64,000 nucleotides of DNA from Thioalkalivibrio paradoxus ARh 1 (GTDB taxonomy: Bacteria; Pseudomonadota; Gammaproteobacteria; Ectothiorhodospirales; Ectothiorhodospiraceae): NCBI RefSeq assembly GCF_000227685.2, contig NZ_CP007029.1, forward strand, positions 656,501 to 720,500. Reading direction: 5' to 3'. Of this stretch, positions 9,687 through 19,744 are shown one piece after another. Each line of letters begins with the position of its first letter. Position 1 is the stretch's first letter. The position numbers and the translations under genes are program-made. Under the pieces are notes generated by a model. The model did no database searches, was not told where the DNA came from, and saw nothing but the letters and a program-made list of their open reading frames with translations.

Positions 9687-10736
9687 AACAGAAAGAACTG
9701 AAAAGTGAGGGATTGAATCTCCCGTCTATTCTCGTGTGGCTCCGTGGCGTGTGGTCATCCTTCAGGCTGATTCGCGGTCGAGGGCGTCAGAGTCAACGTG
9801 AAAGAACCCACCGTTCGTGTCGCCCTGGCGCAGTTCGGCGGAAACCGGTTGAATCCCGCGTGCTGGGCGCCTAGTCTTCTTGTGAGGGCACTCTGCGGTG
9901 TATCCCGCAAGGGTCCGTGATGCGGAAGGGAACAGATTGTCCTGGTGGTAGTAGGAACTGCGGAACCGAGGATTGTGCCTACCGGCTGGATGCGGCGGAT
10001 CCGTAACAGCAACGTGTCAGCATGAACGGAACTGAACGGAACACCGTCAAGCCATCGGCACGGGGCGTACGAGCCTGGGCAAACGGCAGACTTACATGCA
10101 CTGAGTCGTAGCGTGAGCTGCGATACCGCACACGGCATCGGCGGAGAGCCGGCGGCTGGCGACCGGACCACGGAGGATGCCGAGCCCCTGCAAGGCGCTC
10201 GGCCGAAACTCCAAATGGTCTGGACGTCGCCGCCGGCGGGCCCACCAACCTTGCGCAGCACGAGGCCTCCACCGACGACGGAAGTCCAGCCCCTGGCAGA
10301 GCCTGCGACCTCTCAGCAGGTTGCCGAATTAGATAACGTGGCCCTTCCCCCATCGGGTTCGTTATATACTGAAACGCCTAACGAGGGGCAAGCTGCCTCG
10401 CGTCGGCTGTGTCCCATTCTTCTGGTGGGTGCTGACACGGCTGCATCCGTGTTCGTCCGCAGGGTAGTTCTCGGCAAATCCGTCAGGGCCACCTGGTGGT
10501 TGGCGGTTGCACGTCCCGGGCCTGTTTCATGCGCCGCAGCCACCGGTTCCGCGCCCGGGCGTCGATGGGAAACCGCGGGTGGAGTCGGCCCGGCAGTGGG
10601 TGCCGGCAACGCCGGCTTCGACCGTATGTAGTACGGTAGGAACGGAATTCCAGGCGGCGGCAGCCGCGCGGCAGAGCAACTCCCGCCCGCGGGAGTGCGC
10701 GGCGAAGGACGCGAGACCGGAGGAGAGGCCGAAATC
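9687..10736. other. 1.05-kb non-coding gap
   Basis: No open frame here resembles a protein: the frames are short, Arg/Pro/Gly-rich and lack a ribosome binding site. An AT-rich patch at about 10320-10370 contains TATACT (10365-10370) and an inverted CGTTA/TAACG pair, but no good -35 box sits upstream of it. It may carry the leader of the CBS gene, or decayed DNA at the edge of the eCIS island. Confidence 0.4.
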
Positions 10737-11168
10737 ATGCTCGACATCAGCGATATCATGACCCCCAGGCAGAATCTCGTGGTGGTACAACCCGATGCAA
10801 CCGTGGACGACGTCCGCCGCATCATGGCGGAGCACAGAATCCGTCACGTGCCGGTGTTGGATGCCTCCGGCGCTCTACTGGGGCTGGTTGCGCGCACCGA
10901 CGTGCTGCTCGCCGGCAGCGATGGGCCGCGCCAGGTGCACGAGGTCATGGTGCATGACCTCGACACGGTGGACGAGCGCAGCAACGTCCGCAATGCCGCG
11001 GTGCTGATGCTTCAGCGCAAGCGCAGCTGCCTGCCCGTAATCCGCGACGGGGAACTGCGCGGGCTCGTGACCGACGCCGACTTCCTCGGTGTCGCGATTA
11101 CGCTGATGGAGCAGCTCGAGTCTGTGGAACCGGAGCCCGACGAGGGTGATATCCCCAACGAACACTGA
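10737..11168 (+). CDS. CBS-domain pair protein
   Basis: A 143-residue cytoplasmic protein made of two CBS motifs (about 8-60 and 70-125) and an acidic tail. The first begins DIMTPRQNLVVVQPDATVDD and contains HRIRHVPVLD; the second has VHEVMVHDLDTVDE and KRSCLPVIRDGELRGLVTD. Such stand-alone CBS pairs bind adenine nucleotides and regulate partners. The ATG at 10737 is preferred over an upstream in-frame start (10695) because AGGAG at 10721-10725 is well placed and the CBS motif begins right after it. It is followed by a convergent gene. No partner is obvious nearby; a similar CBS-pair gene lies at 23075-23533. Confidence 0.85.
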   Translation: MLDISDIMTPRQNLVVVQPDATVDDVRRIMAEHRIRHVPVLDASGALLGLVARTDVLLAGSDGPRQVHEVMVHDLDTVDERSNVRNAAVLMLQRKRSCLPVIRDGELRGLVTDADFLGVAITLMEQLESVEPEPDEGDIPNEH

Positions 11169-11227
11169 TCCGCCGGGGGTGCCGCCAAACAAGCACGGTG
11201 GCGGGCACGCCCACAACTTGTAGGCGC

Positions 11228-11258
11228 GCGCCTGCACGCAAGCGCGCCGCGCAGGCGC
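11228..11258. terminator. possible bidirectional terminator hairpin
   Basis: A perfect 8-base inverted repeat, GCGCCTGC (11228-11235) and GCAGGCGC (11251-11258), lies between two convergent genes. There is no T-run, so intrinsic termination is uncertain. Confidence 0.35.
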
Positions 11259-11285
11259 ACCGCGAAGAGCGCGGTTGCCGACGAT

Positions 11286-14200
11286 TCAGCGGCTGGCCGC
11301 CGACGGGGCCGGCGTGAACACCGGCCGGACCGTGTAGCCGCCCTGGCCACTGCTGCGCGCTACGCGGATGAAATAGACGCCGGCGGGAAGCTCGTTGCGT
11401 TCGACGTGCCGGCTGGAAGTCGACCCACCCATCGACGCGCGCAGGCTGCGCCCGTCGGCGTCGAACAGCTGCAACGTGACGCGCAGGCTCTCCTGCGCGG
11501 CGACACTCACCGCCAGCGCGCCTTCGGCACCGGTCTCGACTCTGAACCAGTCCTCGGTGTCGCGTTCGTTTCTCGAAACGTAGCCGAGCAGACCGGTGGT
11601 GTCCGCGCCCAGGCGGATGGGCTGCGCATCCTCGCGGCGGTCGTTGGGTTCGCGGTCGGGGGTGTAGCCGACCGGGTCGAGGCGCGGCGTGATCACGTAG
11701 CCGCCCTGGCCGCTGGAACGCGCGACCCGTGCGTAATAGGTGCCCGGCGCCAGATCGTCGCGTTCGACGCTGCGGCTCGAGGTCGACCCGCCCATCGACG
11801 TACGCAGGCTGCGACCGTCGGCGTCGAGCAACTGCAACGTGATCCGCAACGATGCTTCCGCGTTGACCGAGACCTCGACCGCACCGTGTTCCCGGGTCTC
11901 GAACCGGAACCAGTCCTCGGTATCGCGCTGGTCCCGGTCCAGGTAGCCCAGCAGACCCTCGGTGTCCTCTCCCAGCGCGATCGGCTGCGCCTGCTCGAGG
12001 CGGTCGTTGGGTTCGCGATCCGGGGTGTAGCCGACCGGGTCGAGGCGCGGCGTGATCACGTAGCCGCCCTGGCCGCTGGAACGTGCGACCCGGGCGAAAT
12101 AGGTACCCGGTGCCAGATCGGAACGTTCGACGCTGCGGCTCGACGTCGACCCGCCCATCGACGCACGCAGGCTGCGGCCATCGGCGTCGTACAACTGCAA
12201 GGTGATCCGCAGCGATGCTTCCGCGTTGACCGAGACCTCGACCGCACCGTGCTCCCGGGTTTCGAACCGGAACCAGTCCTCGGTATCGCGCTCGTCGCGG
12301 TCCAGGTAGCCCAGCAGACCCTCGGTGTCCTCTCCCAGCGCAATCGGCTGCGCCTGCTCGAGGCGGTCGTTGGGTTCGCGGTCGGGGGTGTAGCCGACCG
12401 GGTCGAGCTGCGGCGTGATCACGTAACCGCCCTGTCCGCTGGAACGCGCGACCCGGACGTAATAGGTACCGGGCGCCAGGTCGGCGCGTCCGACGCTGCG
12501 GCTCGACGTCGACCCGCCCATCGACGCACGCAGGCTGCGACCGTCGGCGTCCACCAACTGCAACGTGATCCGCAGGCTCTCTTCGGCCTCGACCGACACG
12601 TCAACCGCGCCATGCTCGCCGATGTCGAACCGGAACCAGTCCTCGGTATCGCGCTCGTCCCGGTCCCGGTAGCCCAGCAGACCGGTGCTGTGCCGATCGA
12701 CTGGAATCGGCTCGCCGTGCTCCTGCACTTCCTCGAGGCTGTCATTCGGGCCGGTATCGTTGGGTATGCTCGGCGCAGTCAGCCGCGTGGTCAGCCGATA
12801 CGTTCCTTCGCCCCTGGAACGCGCGACCCGGGCGTAGTAGGTGCCCGGCGCCAGATCGGCGCGTTCGACGCTGCGGCTCGACGTCGAACCGCCCATCGAC
12901 GCGCGCAGGCTGCGGCCGTCGGCGTCCTCGAGCCGGAGTGTGATCCGCAGTTCCGGGTCGGCCTCGACGTCGACCCGCAGCGAACCATGCCGTGGCACCT
13001 CGATCGCGTGGCGCTGCTCGCGCGTATCGGAATCCAGTCGGCCGGAGGCCTGCTCCAGGTCGATCGCGTCCGGCGGCGTCAGCAATGCATCGGGATCGAC
13101 TGTCGCCGCGGGCTGTGCGTCCGCGTCGGCGGGTTCGGCGTCATCGGGCGTTGCCGGCGCCGACGGTGGCTGATCCTGCGCCACCATCACGCTGCGACTC
13201 CCGCGGCCGAGGACCAGACCGGCGGCGTTGGTCGCGACCACTTCCACGGTGTAGCTGCCGGCGTTGCTGGCCGAGAACGTCTGGCTGCTGCCGATGGTGG
13301 CGTGGGTGCGGGCGCCGTCCGGCTGTACCGACCAGCGGTAGCGCACTTCTCCCGGCGGGGTCGGCTGCACGCTGGCGTTCAGCCGCACCTCCTGCCCGGT
13401 GACGACCTGGCCACGGGGGACATCGACCAGGCCGCCGCGTTCGGGGTCCCAGGTCTGCGGGGTCGGGCCGCGATGAACCGGCTCGCTGATCTGCACCTCG
13501 TAGGCCTGCCCCGAGTACGTGGCCTGGATCTCGGCCAGGGTATCGCCGTGGTAGGGCACCCGCACCCAGACATGCAGCGGGATGTCCTGCAGCGGCGAAC
13601 GCTCGCCATCGCCCACCGTGAAGCCGATACGCGACGCGTTGTCGGTGTAGGTGCTGCGCGCGCTGGGCTGCACCCAGCGGTGATCGACGAGTTCGGCGGG
13701 CAGCGCCGGATCGCTGCGCACCTCCACCTGCACCTCGTCACCGACCCGGGCCTGGCCGTCCGGGGGATCGAACACCAGCTCGAACCGCGGCGGCACCACC
13801 TCGATCTCGACCTGCTGCGACTCGACCGTCGGCAGACTGCTGTCCCGGGGTGTGCCCTCGGCCCACAGCAGCACCCGCCCCAGCCGGTCGAACGTGATTC
13901 GCGTCGCTGGCTCGGTGGTCACCGGTTCGTCGAACGTCAGGTCCGGTGTTGCCTGCCAGGTGTAGCGCGTGACTTCGAGCCCGCCGCCGGTCGTCGCCGG
14001 CCAGCGGATCTGCGAGCCGTACGTGACCCGGGTTGGCGACTCGGCGATCCGCAGCACCGCGTCCGGCTGGCAGCGCGGCCGGATTCGGTAGTTCCAGGCG
14101 GTGCCGCTTTCCGGGCCGTAAACGGTCACCTTGAACGCGTCGGCCGCCGCCTTTTCGAACACGTCGTCGGCCGCGCCCCGCCCCGGACCGGTCACGCCGC

Positions 14201-17200
14201 CGGGGTAGAGATCGGATCGGCGCGCCGCGCGCGCGGCCGATCCACGCCAGCCGGTATCGAGCACCACGTTGCCGACCGGGTACTCGACGGTGAACTTGTC
14301 GGGCACGCTCATGGCGTTATAGGAGAAATCGAACGCCGTGCCTTCGGGCAGGTTGCTGATGTCCCAGATCTCGGTCGTCGTACCATAGCCCCCGCTCTTC
14401 GACGCGGTCCATTCCTCGCAGACGTCCAGAACCTGCTGACGCTGTTCCTCCAGCTCGGAAAGATCGGGCGGTTCCGGCGCCGCGGGAGGTTCCTCGGGCG
14501 CGGTGGGTTCGGCGACGACCTCGGGCGGGGGCGAAGGCGCGTCCGGGTCTTCGAACTCGATCTCGATCGTGGTACGGACCGTTTGCACCCGATCGGGAAT
14601 CAGTTGCGGATACCCGCTGTTGCAGCCGCGCCGATAACGCAGCGTGACCCGCGCGGTCACCGGGTAGGCCCTCTCCTCCAGCGCCTGGAACATCATTTGC
14701 CGGCCATCCGGTGTGCGCTGGGCGACACCAACCTCTTCGCCGTCCAGCGTCCAGTCGATGTCCAGCCAGAGGTAGTACGGCGGGATCGTCCCGCAACCGG
14801 GTCGGACCTCGTCACCGGCCAGGATGTCGAGCATCGAAGCCAGTTCGGCGTGCAGCGCGGACAGGTCCATGCCGAGCGCTTCGAGCTGCACCGATACCCG
14901 GTTCAGTTCCGGCGTCTGCGCCGCTTCGGCGAGCGATACGCCGAGTGCCGCGGGGGCTCGCAAGTTCCCGGTGTCGACCTGCAGCGTCAGCGTGGCATCG
15001 TCGAGCATTTCCCAGCGCTCGCGGAATTCCTGCTCCAGGTCGGCGCGCCGGGAATGCCATTGCGCCAGAATCTCGGGTACACACTGCTGCGTCAGGCCGG
15101 TGGCCGCATCGACCGCATCGGGTTCGTCGGGGCTCGCGCGCAGGCCATGCCGCGCCGCAACCGCCGCCCGGTCGGCAACGAAATCCTCGACTTCCTCCGG
15201 AGTCGGGAACCGGCGCAGCAACTGCTCGATGCCCACCTCGGGAACCGCTTCGTCAAAGGTGCCGGCAAGCAGGATGCGGCAGGGTTCGGCCAGCAACGGG
15301 CCCGGGTCGTCGACTTCGACTGTCAGTGCCGGGGCGATCACCTGCTCCTGCCCCGTCCAGCTTCCGGGAACCTCCCACTCGGCGAACAGCTCGACGATAT
15401 TCGGGCCCGGATCGCTGAAACGCAGCTCGACGTCGGCACCGACACCCGCCGGCCGGCCGTCGATCCGCCAGCTCAGCGTCGCGTCGTCCGGAATGTTGCT
15501 GCGCAATGCGTGGAACTCGTAGGCACGGTCCGGCTCGGCCAGCGCGCCGAGATCGCGCGGCGGCCGAATCGCCAGTTCGGGCAGCAGGGCATCGGCGCGG
15601 ATATCGACACTGAGCTCGGCGGTCGCGCTGCCGTCGCGCAACACCCGATCCGATCGGGTCCATTGCGCCCGGACCTCGAGGGTCCGTGGCCCGGGCTCCT
15701 CGAACATGTGCAGCAGCGTATCGCCGCGGCCGATTTCTGTGCCATCCTCGAACCAGACGTACACCGTCTCCGGCGGAATCGCCGTTGCGGCGAGTCCGAA
15801 TGCGTAGGGTGTATCGGTCGCCGCGCGTTCTTCGATCACCGCCGGTGGCGGCAGGATCGCCAGCGCGGGTTCGACTGGCTGATAGTGAGCACGGAATTCG
15901 TCGAGCAGTTCCTCGATCTTCGCGCGTTGCGCGCGCGTATGCTCGAAAGCGGCCGAATGCCGGGTATGCAAATCGTGCGCGGCCCACCACTGCACCCGGT
16001 ACAGCCTTTGCCGCGCATGCGATGCCCCCTGCATCGTCGCCCCGGCGTCGTGCAACGCGATCGTCGCGGCGTGGATCACCGTCTGTATACGGCGATCGAA
16101 CGGGTCATCGAGTTGCGCGTGGTTGTCGTTAAGCGCTTCGCGCTTGATTCGCAGCATCTGTGTTTCGTAGCGGTCCAGGTCGTCCATCGTCTCCTGGAAC
16201 AGGCGCACCGCCAGACGGTGATCAAACGCCGGATCGGCGGTCAGCGGCGGCGAACCGGTCAGTGGCCGCGCAAGCAGTGATTCGGTACCGCCAGTCGCGG
16301 TGCGATACAGGCTCTCGACGGTATCGCGAATCTCGTGTACCGCCGAATAGGCATCGTGGTAGCGCTGCAACGCCCGCATCGCCTCGATGCGCTGCTCCTC
16401 GGCGGACCCGAGCCAGCGCATGATCACGTTGCGCGTGCCCTCGTGGTTCAACCACGCCATCCCCACGCCGTGGATATCGAGTTCGTGGAACAGACGCTCG
16501 ACCTCGGCCAGCAACGCCAGTGCGGCCTCGTCGCCGCCCTCGAGCCCCTGCTCGGCGCGATGCCGCGATTCGAGCGATTCCGTGACTGCCGCGCACAGCG
16601 CCGCCTCGACGTCGCCCCAGGCGGCGACCCGCTGCTCGAGCAATGGCCGCATCGCATGCTGGGCCGCGGGCTCGAAGCGCGACAGCCCCGCCCAGCCCGG
16701 CTCCGCCTGCGACGGCACGCGATCGCCCAGCGCCTCGGCAAAATCGTCGATCATGCCGGTCAGCGTGGCCACCTCGGCGCGCGCATGCTGAACCGCAGGA
16801 TGCCGCCCCATGAAGCTCGCGGTCCCGCCGTACACGGTGCTCTCGAGCGCACGCACGAAGGCGCGGGTACCAAAGGCATTGATTCCGCTCAGCACCTCCT
16901 GGCTGAGGTTCCTTTCCTCGGACAACGCCAGCGCCCGCGTGAACACCCCTTCGACCCAGTGTTCTCCACCGGGCTGCAGCACATCGTCGAAGAAGCGGCA
17001 GACGGCATCCGATCCGGTCTGGTACCCGTCCAGGCCCGTGAATCTGCCGTCGTCGTCGAAGCTCGCGGTCACGTACAGCACCATGAACTGATGGTCGAAC
17101 AGCACCGTAGTGGTCAGGTCGATCACCGAACCGCCGATCGACTGCACCACCTGCGGCAGCGCCGTCTTGGGCGAAAGCATCAGAATCAGCGACCTGGTCA

Positions 17201-18848
17201 GCGCGGTGCCGTCGCGTTCGATCAGGCCGGTGTAGAGGTGGCTGGCGACCATCCCGTAGTAGGTCTTCGACGCCAGCGTGCGCCCGAGTGCGATCGCCAG
17301 TTCGGCATCGGATTGCGCGTCGCGGACCTGCACCATCAGGTCCAGCCACATCGACAGGGACTGCGCCCGGTTCTGAATCGCCCGGTCGGTGGCGGCGAGG
17401 TCGCGGTAGACATCGGCCAGAAACCGCGAACTTTCGGTCGGACGGGTCGTCAGTGCCTCGATCTCGGTACCGAACACGCGCAGCAATTGTTGCCCGAATT
17501 CGGTCTTTTGCAGGAAGTTGCGCAGGGTGACGACGTCTTCGCGCGCGACCTGCTCGCGCTCGGCCCGGCGCCAGGCCCGAAACTCATCCAGCTGCTGGAG
17601 CACGTTCTGCTGTACCTGCCGATCGAGCCGGGACAGCACCTCGCTGCGCCGGGCAGCGGGCAGATCGACCAGCTGCAACGCGAGGATGAAATTGGCCTGG
17701 CGGGCCTGCGGACCTTCGGGCATCACCCGGAGAACGTTCCCGAGGGTGTGCGCGTAGTTCTCGCGCGCCTGCTGCGCGAGGTTCTGCATGTCCGTGATGT
17801 CGCGCGGCGGCGTTCGGAGGCCGCGGCCGAACTGGGTGCGCGCCTGCGTGTGCAGATGGCTGTTGACCGAATTGATGCGCCGCAGATACTTGTCGCGCTC
17901 GTATTCGAGCTGCTTGATCCGGGCTTCGTTGATCGCGCGTTGGCGCGCCGGCGCATCGGCCTGTTCGCGGAGCAGCCGGTCGATCTGCCGCTGCTTGCGC
18001 TGGGCCTGATCGACCATCTCGGCGACGTACATCCCGGCGTCGCGGTAGTCGATCGGTTCCCCCGGCGTGCGCATCTGCGCCTCGACCCGGGCCGCCTCGA
18101 CCCGGCTGTAGGTATCGGCGTCGCGGCGGCCGAAGTGTTCGGCGATGCGGTTGAATTCAGTATCGGTGGTCGCGTCGTGGGCGACCATGAAATCGGTTCC
18201 GGTGTCGAAATCGCGGGGATCCATCTGCACCGCGCCGCCGCTGCGCCGGCGCACCTCGAGCGCAACGGCCTGGCGGTAAGCAGCCTCGACCCGCTGGATG
18301 TCCTCGAGCGTAACCGGCCGGCCGTCCTTGCGCCGGACCAGGAAATCAGTATCCGAGCCGACGCGCCACTCGCCAGCATCCGGTGCCGGCCGTTGCAGAT
18401 CGAGTTCGTAGGCGCCCAGACCGCCGACCGCCTTGCGCGCGATCCGCAGATTCTCGTGCTGATGCCAGAACATCGCCTCCTGGTACTGGCGGTGCGTAAG
18501 ATCGCCGATGCCATCGAGGCGATCCCAGTTACGCTCGGCTACGCCGCGCAGCGTGTGCAACTGGTTGATGTTCTTCAGCAGCACCGCCTGGTTGTGCGGA
18601 TCGCTCAGGTCGGTGGCGGCACGCCAGATCGCGTCGGCCGACTCCTGTCCGGCGGCAGAGCCGAGCATACCCGCCAAGAGGAGCAGGCAGGCCAACAGGC
18701 CGCGAAGCCCGGTACGACCGGAGTGCGGGCGGTCGGCACGGCGATCCGGCCTGCGCTGCCTGCCAAGGGCTGAGGACCCGTGCGCGCCTGCATTGGCGTC
18801 ATCGACGGAGTGGCGCGTGTCGTTCGGTCGCGGGTTGCTGGCATGCAT
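11286..18848 (-). CDS. giant secreted protein with C-terminal PPC-like repeats
   Basis: About 2520 residues, not recognised as a whole. The N-terminus has an Arg-rich stretch and then a hydrophobic Sec signal ending near SAAGQ. The next ~1000 residues are helical and charged (heptads rich in Arg/Gln/Glu); the middle has several PKD/Ig-like beta domains (for example GPRTLEVRAQW, AGSYTVEVVATNAAG) and a Pro/Glu-rich linker. The last ~600 residues are five copies of a ~121-residue beta module with a conserved MGGSTSSR loop and DTEDWFRF motif, like bacterial pre-peptidase C-terminal (PPC) domains. No protease, lipase or anchor motif is seen. The ATG at 18848 is chosen because AAGGGCG precedes it; an in-frame start at 18956 is possible. 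Likely periplasmic or extracellular; role unknown. Confidence 0.75.
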   Translation of the reverse strand: MHASNPRPNDTRHSVDDANAGAHGSSALGRQRRPDRRADRPHSGRTGLRGLLACLLLLAGMLGSAAGQESADAIWRAATDLSDPHNQAVLLKNINQLHTLRGVAERNWDRLDGIGDLTHRQYQEAMFWHQHENLRIARKAVGGLGAYELDLQRPAPDAGEWRVGSDTDFLVRRKDGRPVTLEDIQRVEAAYRQAVALEVRRRSGGAVQMDPRDFDTGTDFMVAHDATTDTEFNRIAEHFGRRDADTYSRVEAARVEAQMRTPGEPIDYRDAGMYVAEMVDQAQRKQRQIDRLLREQADAPARQRAINEARIKQLEYERDKYLRRINSVNSHLHTQARTQFGRGLRTPPRDITDMQNLAQQARENYAHTLGNVLRVMPEGPQARQANFILALQLVDLPAARRSEVLSRLDRQVQQNVLQQLDEFRAWRRAEREQVAREDVVTLRNFLQKTEFGQQLLRVFGTEIEALTTRPTESSRFLADVYRDLAATDRAIQNRAQSLSMWLDLMVQVRDAQSDAELAIALGRTLASKTYYGMVASHLYTGLIERDGTALTRSLILMLSPKTALPQVVQSIGGSVIDLTTTVLFDHQFMVLYVTASFDDDGRFTGLDGYQTGSDAVCRFFDDVLQPGGEHWVEGVFTRALALSEERNLSQEVLSGINAFGTRAFVRALESTVYGGTASFMGRHPAVQHARAEVATLTGMIDDFAEALGDRVPSQAEPGWAGLSRFEPAAQHAMRPLLEQRVAAWGDVEAALCAAVTESLESRHRAEQGLEGGDEAALALLAEVERLFHELDIHGVGMAWLNHEGTRNVIMRWLGSAEEQRIEAMRALQRYHDAYSAVHEIRDTVESLYRTATGGTESLLARPLTGSPPLTADPAFDHRLAVRLFQETMDDLDRYETQMLRIKREALNDNHAQLDDPFDRRIQTVIHAATIALHDAGATMQGASHARQRLYRVQWWAAHDLHTRHSAAFEHTRAQRAKIEELLDEFRAHYQPVEPALAILPPPAVIEERAATDTPYAFGLAATAIPPETVYVWFEDGTEIGRGDTLLHMFEEPGPRTLEVRAQWTRSDRVLRDGSATAELSVDIRADALLPELAIRPPRDLGALAEPDRAYEFHALRSNIPDDATLSWRIDGRPAGVGADVELRFSDPGPNIVELFAEWEVPGSWTGQEQVIAPALTVEVDDPGPLLAEPCRILLAGTFDEAVPEVGIEQLLRRFPTPEEVEDFVADRAAVAARHGLRASPDEPDAVDAATGLTQQCVPEILAQWHSRRADLEQEFRERWEMLDDATLTLQVDTGNLRAPAALGVSLAEAAQTPELNRVSVQLEALGMDLSALHAELASMLDILAGDEVRPGCGTIPPYYLWLDIDWTLDGEEVGVAQRTPDGRQMMFQALEERAYPVTARVTLRYRRGCNSGYPQLIPDRVQTVRTTIEIEFEDPDAPSPPPEVVAEPTAPEEPPAAPEPPDLSELEEQRQQVLDVCEEWTASKSGGYGTTTEIWDISNLPEGTAFDFSYNAMSVPDKFTVEYPVGNVVLDTGWRGSAARAARRSDLYPGGVTGPGRGAADDVFEKAAADAFKVTVYGPESGTAWNYRIRPRCQPDAVLRIAESPTRVTYGSQIRWPATTGGGLEVTRYTWQATPDLTFDEPVTTEPATRITFDRLGRVLLWAEGTPRDSSLPTVESQQVEIEVVPPRFELVFDPPDGQARVGDEVQVEVRSDPALPAELVDHRWVQPSARSTYTDNASRIGFTVGDGERSPLQDIPLHVWVRVPYHGDTLAEIQATYSGQAYEVQISEPVHRGPTPQTWDPERGGLVDVPRGQVVTGQEVRLNASVQPTPPGEVRYRWSVQPDGARTHATIGSSQTFSASNAGSYTVEVVATNAAGLVLGRGSRSVMVAQDQPPSAPATPDDAEPADADAQPAATVDPDALLTPPDAIDLEQASGRLDSDTREQRHAIEVPRHGSLRVDVEADPELRITLRLEDADGRSLRASMGGSTSSRSVERADLAPGTYYARVARSRGEGTYRLTTRLTAPSIPNDTGPNDSLEEVQEHGEPIPVDRHSTGLLGYRDRDERDTEDWFRFDIGEHGAVDVSVEAEESLRITLQLVDADGRSLRASMGGSTSSRSVGRADLAPGTYYVRVARSSGQGGYVITPQLDPVGYTPDREPNDRLEQAQPIALGEDTEGLLGYLDRDERDTEDWFRFETREHGAVEVSVNAEASLRITLQLYDADGRSLRASMGGSTSSRSVERSDLAPGTYFARVARSSGQGGYVITPRLDPVGYTPDREPNDRLEQAQPIALGEDTEGLLGYLDRDQRDTEDWFRFETREHGAVEVSVNAEASLRITLQLLDADGRSLRTSMGGSTSSRSVERDDLAPGTYYARVARSSGQGGYVITPRLDPVGYTPDREPNDRREDAQPIRLGADTTGLLGYVSRNERDTEDWFRVETGAEGALAVSVAAQESLRVTLQLFDADGRSLRASMGGSTSSRHVERNELPAGVYFIRVARSSGQGGYTVRPVFTPAPSAASR
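11335..12990 (-). repeat. tandem coding repeats, 363-bp unit
   Basis: Five tandem copies of the PPC-like module inside the giant secreted protein gene. The start of the conserved block recurs at about 11335, 11698, 12061 and 12424, an exact 363-bp (121-codon) period, and again at about 12799 (375 bp). The three central copies are nearly identical at base level, including whole runs of synonymous positions, which indicates recent duplication or gene conversion. Confidence 0.85.
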
Positions 18849-19225
18849 GGCTCTTGCGCCCTTTTGCAGCGCTCTCCAGCGCGGTTCGGGTTGCATCCGC
18901 AGAGACCGCGCGGTGGCCTGCTGTCCAGAAAGGCACTTCCGGGTGGTGTCGAGCACCTGGCCCCTGCGTCCAAAGCTCTGCTGGCAGTGTGGGTATTGTT
19001 CCGAGTTTACCCGAAATATAGACGGCGAGGGGCGCTTCTATTGCGCCGCAACATCGGGTTTCCGCGACCACATGCTTGCGGCTGCTCGAACGCGCGCTCG
19101 TCGCCCTCGGGCGCTAGTTCCCCGCGTTACGAAGGCTCCGCGCAGGACGCCATGGACGCCCAGACGTGCCCTTCATGCGATCATCATGGCTTCGGCGCTC
19201 TCTGCCCTGCTGATCCTGCGCTGGC
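18849..19225. other. intergenic region upstream of the giant secreted protein gene
   Basis: A 377-bp gap between two minus-strand genes. It holds an AT-richer stretch at about 18990-19025 that could supply the promoter of the giant gene (minus strand), but no clear -35/-10 pair was found. No credible coding frame was seen. Confidence 0.3.
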
Positions 19226-19744
19226 TTACCCGCCGCTATCGTCTGCGGCTTCGCCGGAGCGAACGACTACCAAACGGTCCCGAGCATAGGTACGCAGGTT
19301 CCGGTAATCATCGTGCATCCGGTCGGTGAAGCGGCAGGCGCGTTGTAGCGCGGGTGCCAGATCGTCGGGCTTTTCGATGTATTCATGGACCAGTCGATTG
19401 CGCAGGTGGCGCATCTGTAACCAGTCGTCAGCCTGCTCGATGAGCCCCAGCTTCTCCAGGCGTGCGAGATTGTCGATGGCCGGCCCCGTACTCTCGCCCG
19501 CGCAGGTGAGAAAGGCCGGGACCAGCTTGTCCATGATCGTGTCCTGCATCCGCCCGAACTTGGCACCGAAGGATTCGAGCCGATCGATGCCGATGTCGGA
19601 GGCAAGGATGCCGAGGACACGGTCGAGCGAAACTGCGCAGTCACCCGCGAGGAGCCGTTCACGCACCGCCAGCAGGTGTTCGTCCTCGCGGTCGACCAGG
19701 TCCAGCAGACGCGCCAGGCGCTTGCGCGATGCGGCGACCCTCAC
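19226..19744 (-). CDS. HepT-like toxin / nucleotidyltransferase-partner protein
   Basis: 172 residues, helical, with RNRLVHEY at about residues 115-122 matching the R-x4-H catalytic pattern of HepT-family (HEPN) ribonucleases. The GTG start overlaps the stop of the upstream nucleotidyltransferase gene (GTGA), the usual layout of MntA/HepT toxin-antitoxin pairs in which the nucleotidyltransferase modifies the HEPN protein near its active site. It is longer than DUF86 HepT proteins and resembles the 157-residue protein at 56834-57307 (NLARLEKLGLIE versus KLNRLEKLGFLQ), so both belong to one subfamily. RNase activity is inferred from family knowledge. Confidence 0.7.
   Translation of the reverse strand: MRVAASRKRLARLLDLVDREDEHLLAVRERLLAGDCAVSLDRVLGILASDIGIDRLESFGAKFGRMQDTIMDKLVPAFLTCAGESTGPAIDNLARLEKLGLIEQADDWLQMRHLRNRLVHEYIEKPDDLAPALQRACRFTDRMHDDYRNLRTYARDRLVVVRSGEAADDSGG

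Noticed and set aside
11335-12990. Regularly spaced repeats considered as a CRISPR array
   Set aside because: The period is 363 bp with conservation throughout the unit and an open reading frame; these are protein domain repeats.
11406-16280. A 1624-codon open frame on the plus strand, and another of 812 codons at 16335-18773
   Set aside because: Both lie antisense to the giant secreted protein gene. In GC-rich DNA with G/C third positions the opposite strand is often open. Their sequences mirror the repeats of the real gene, are rich in Arg/Gly/Ala/His and show no ribosome site or domain.
19141-19330. Short plus-strand frames downstream of the giant gene's promoter region
   Set aside because: Overlap the HepT-like gene on the minus strand; composition is that of an antisense shadow.
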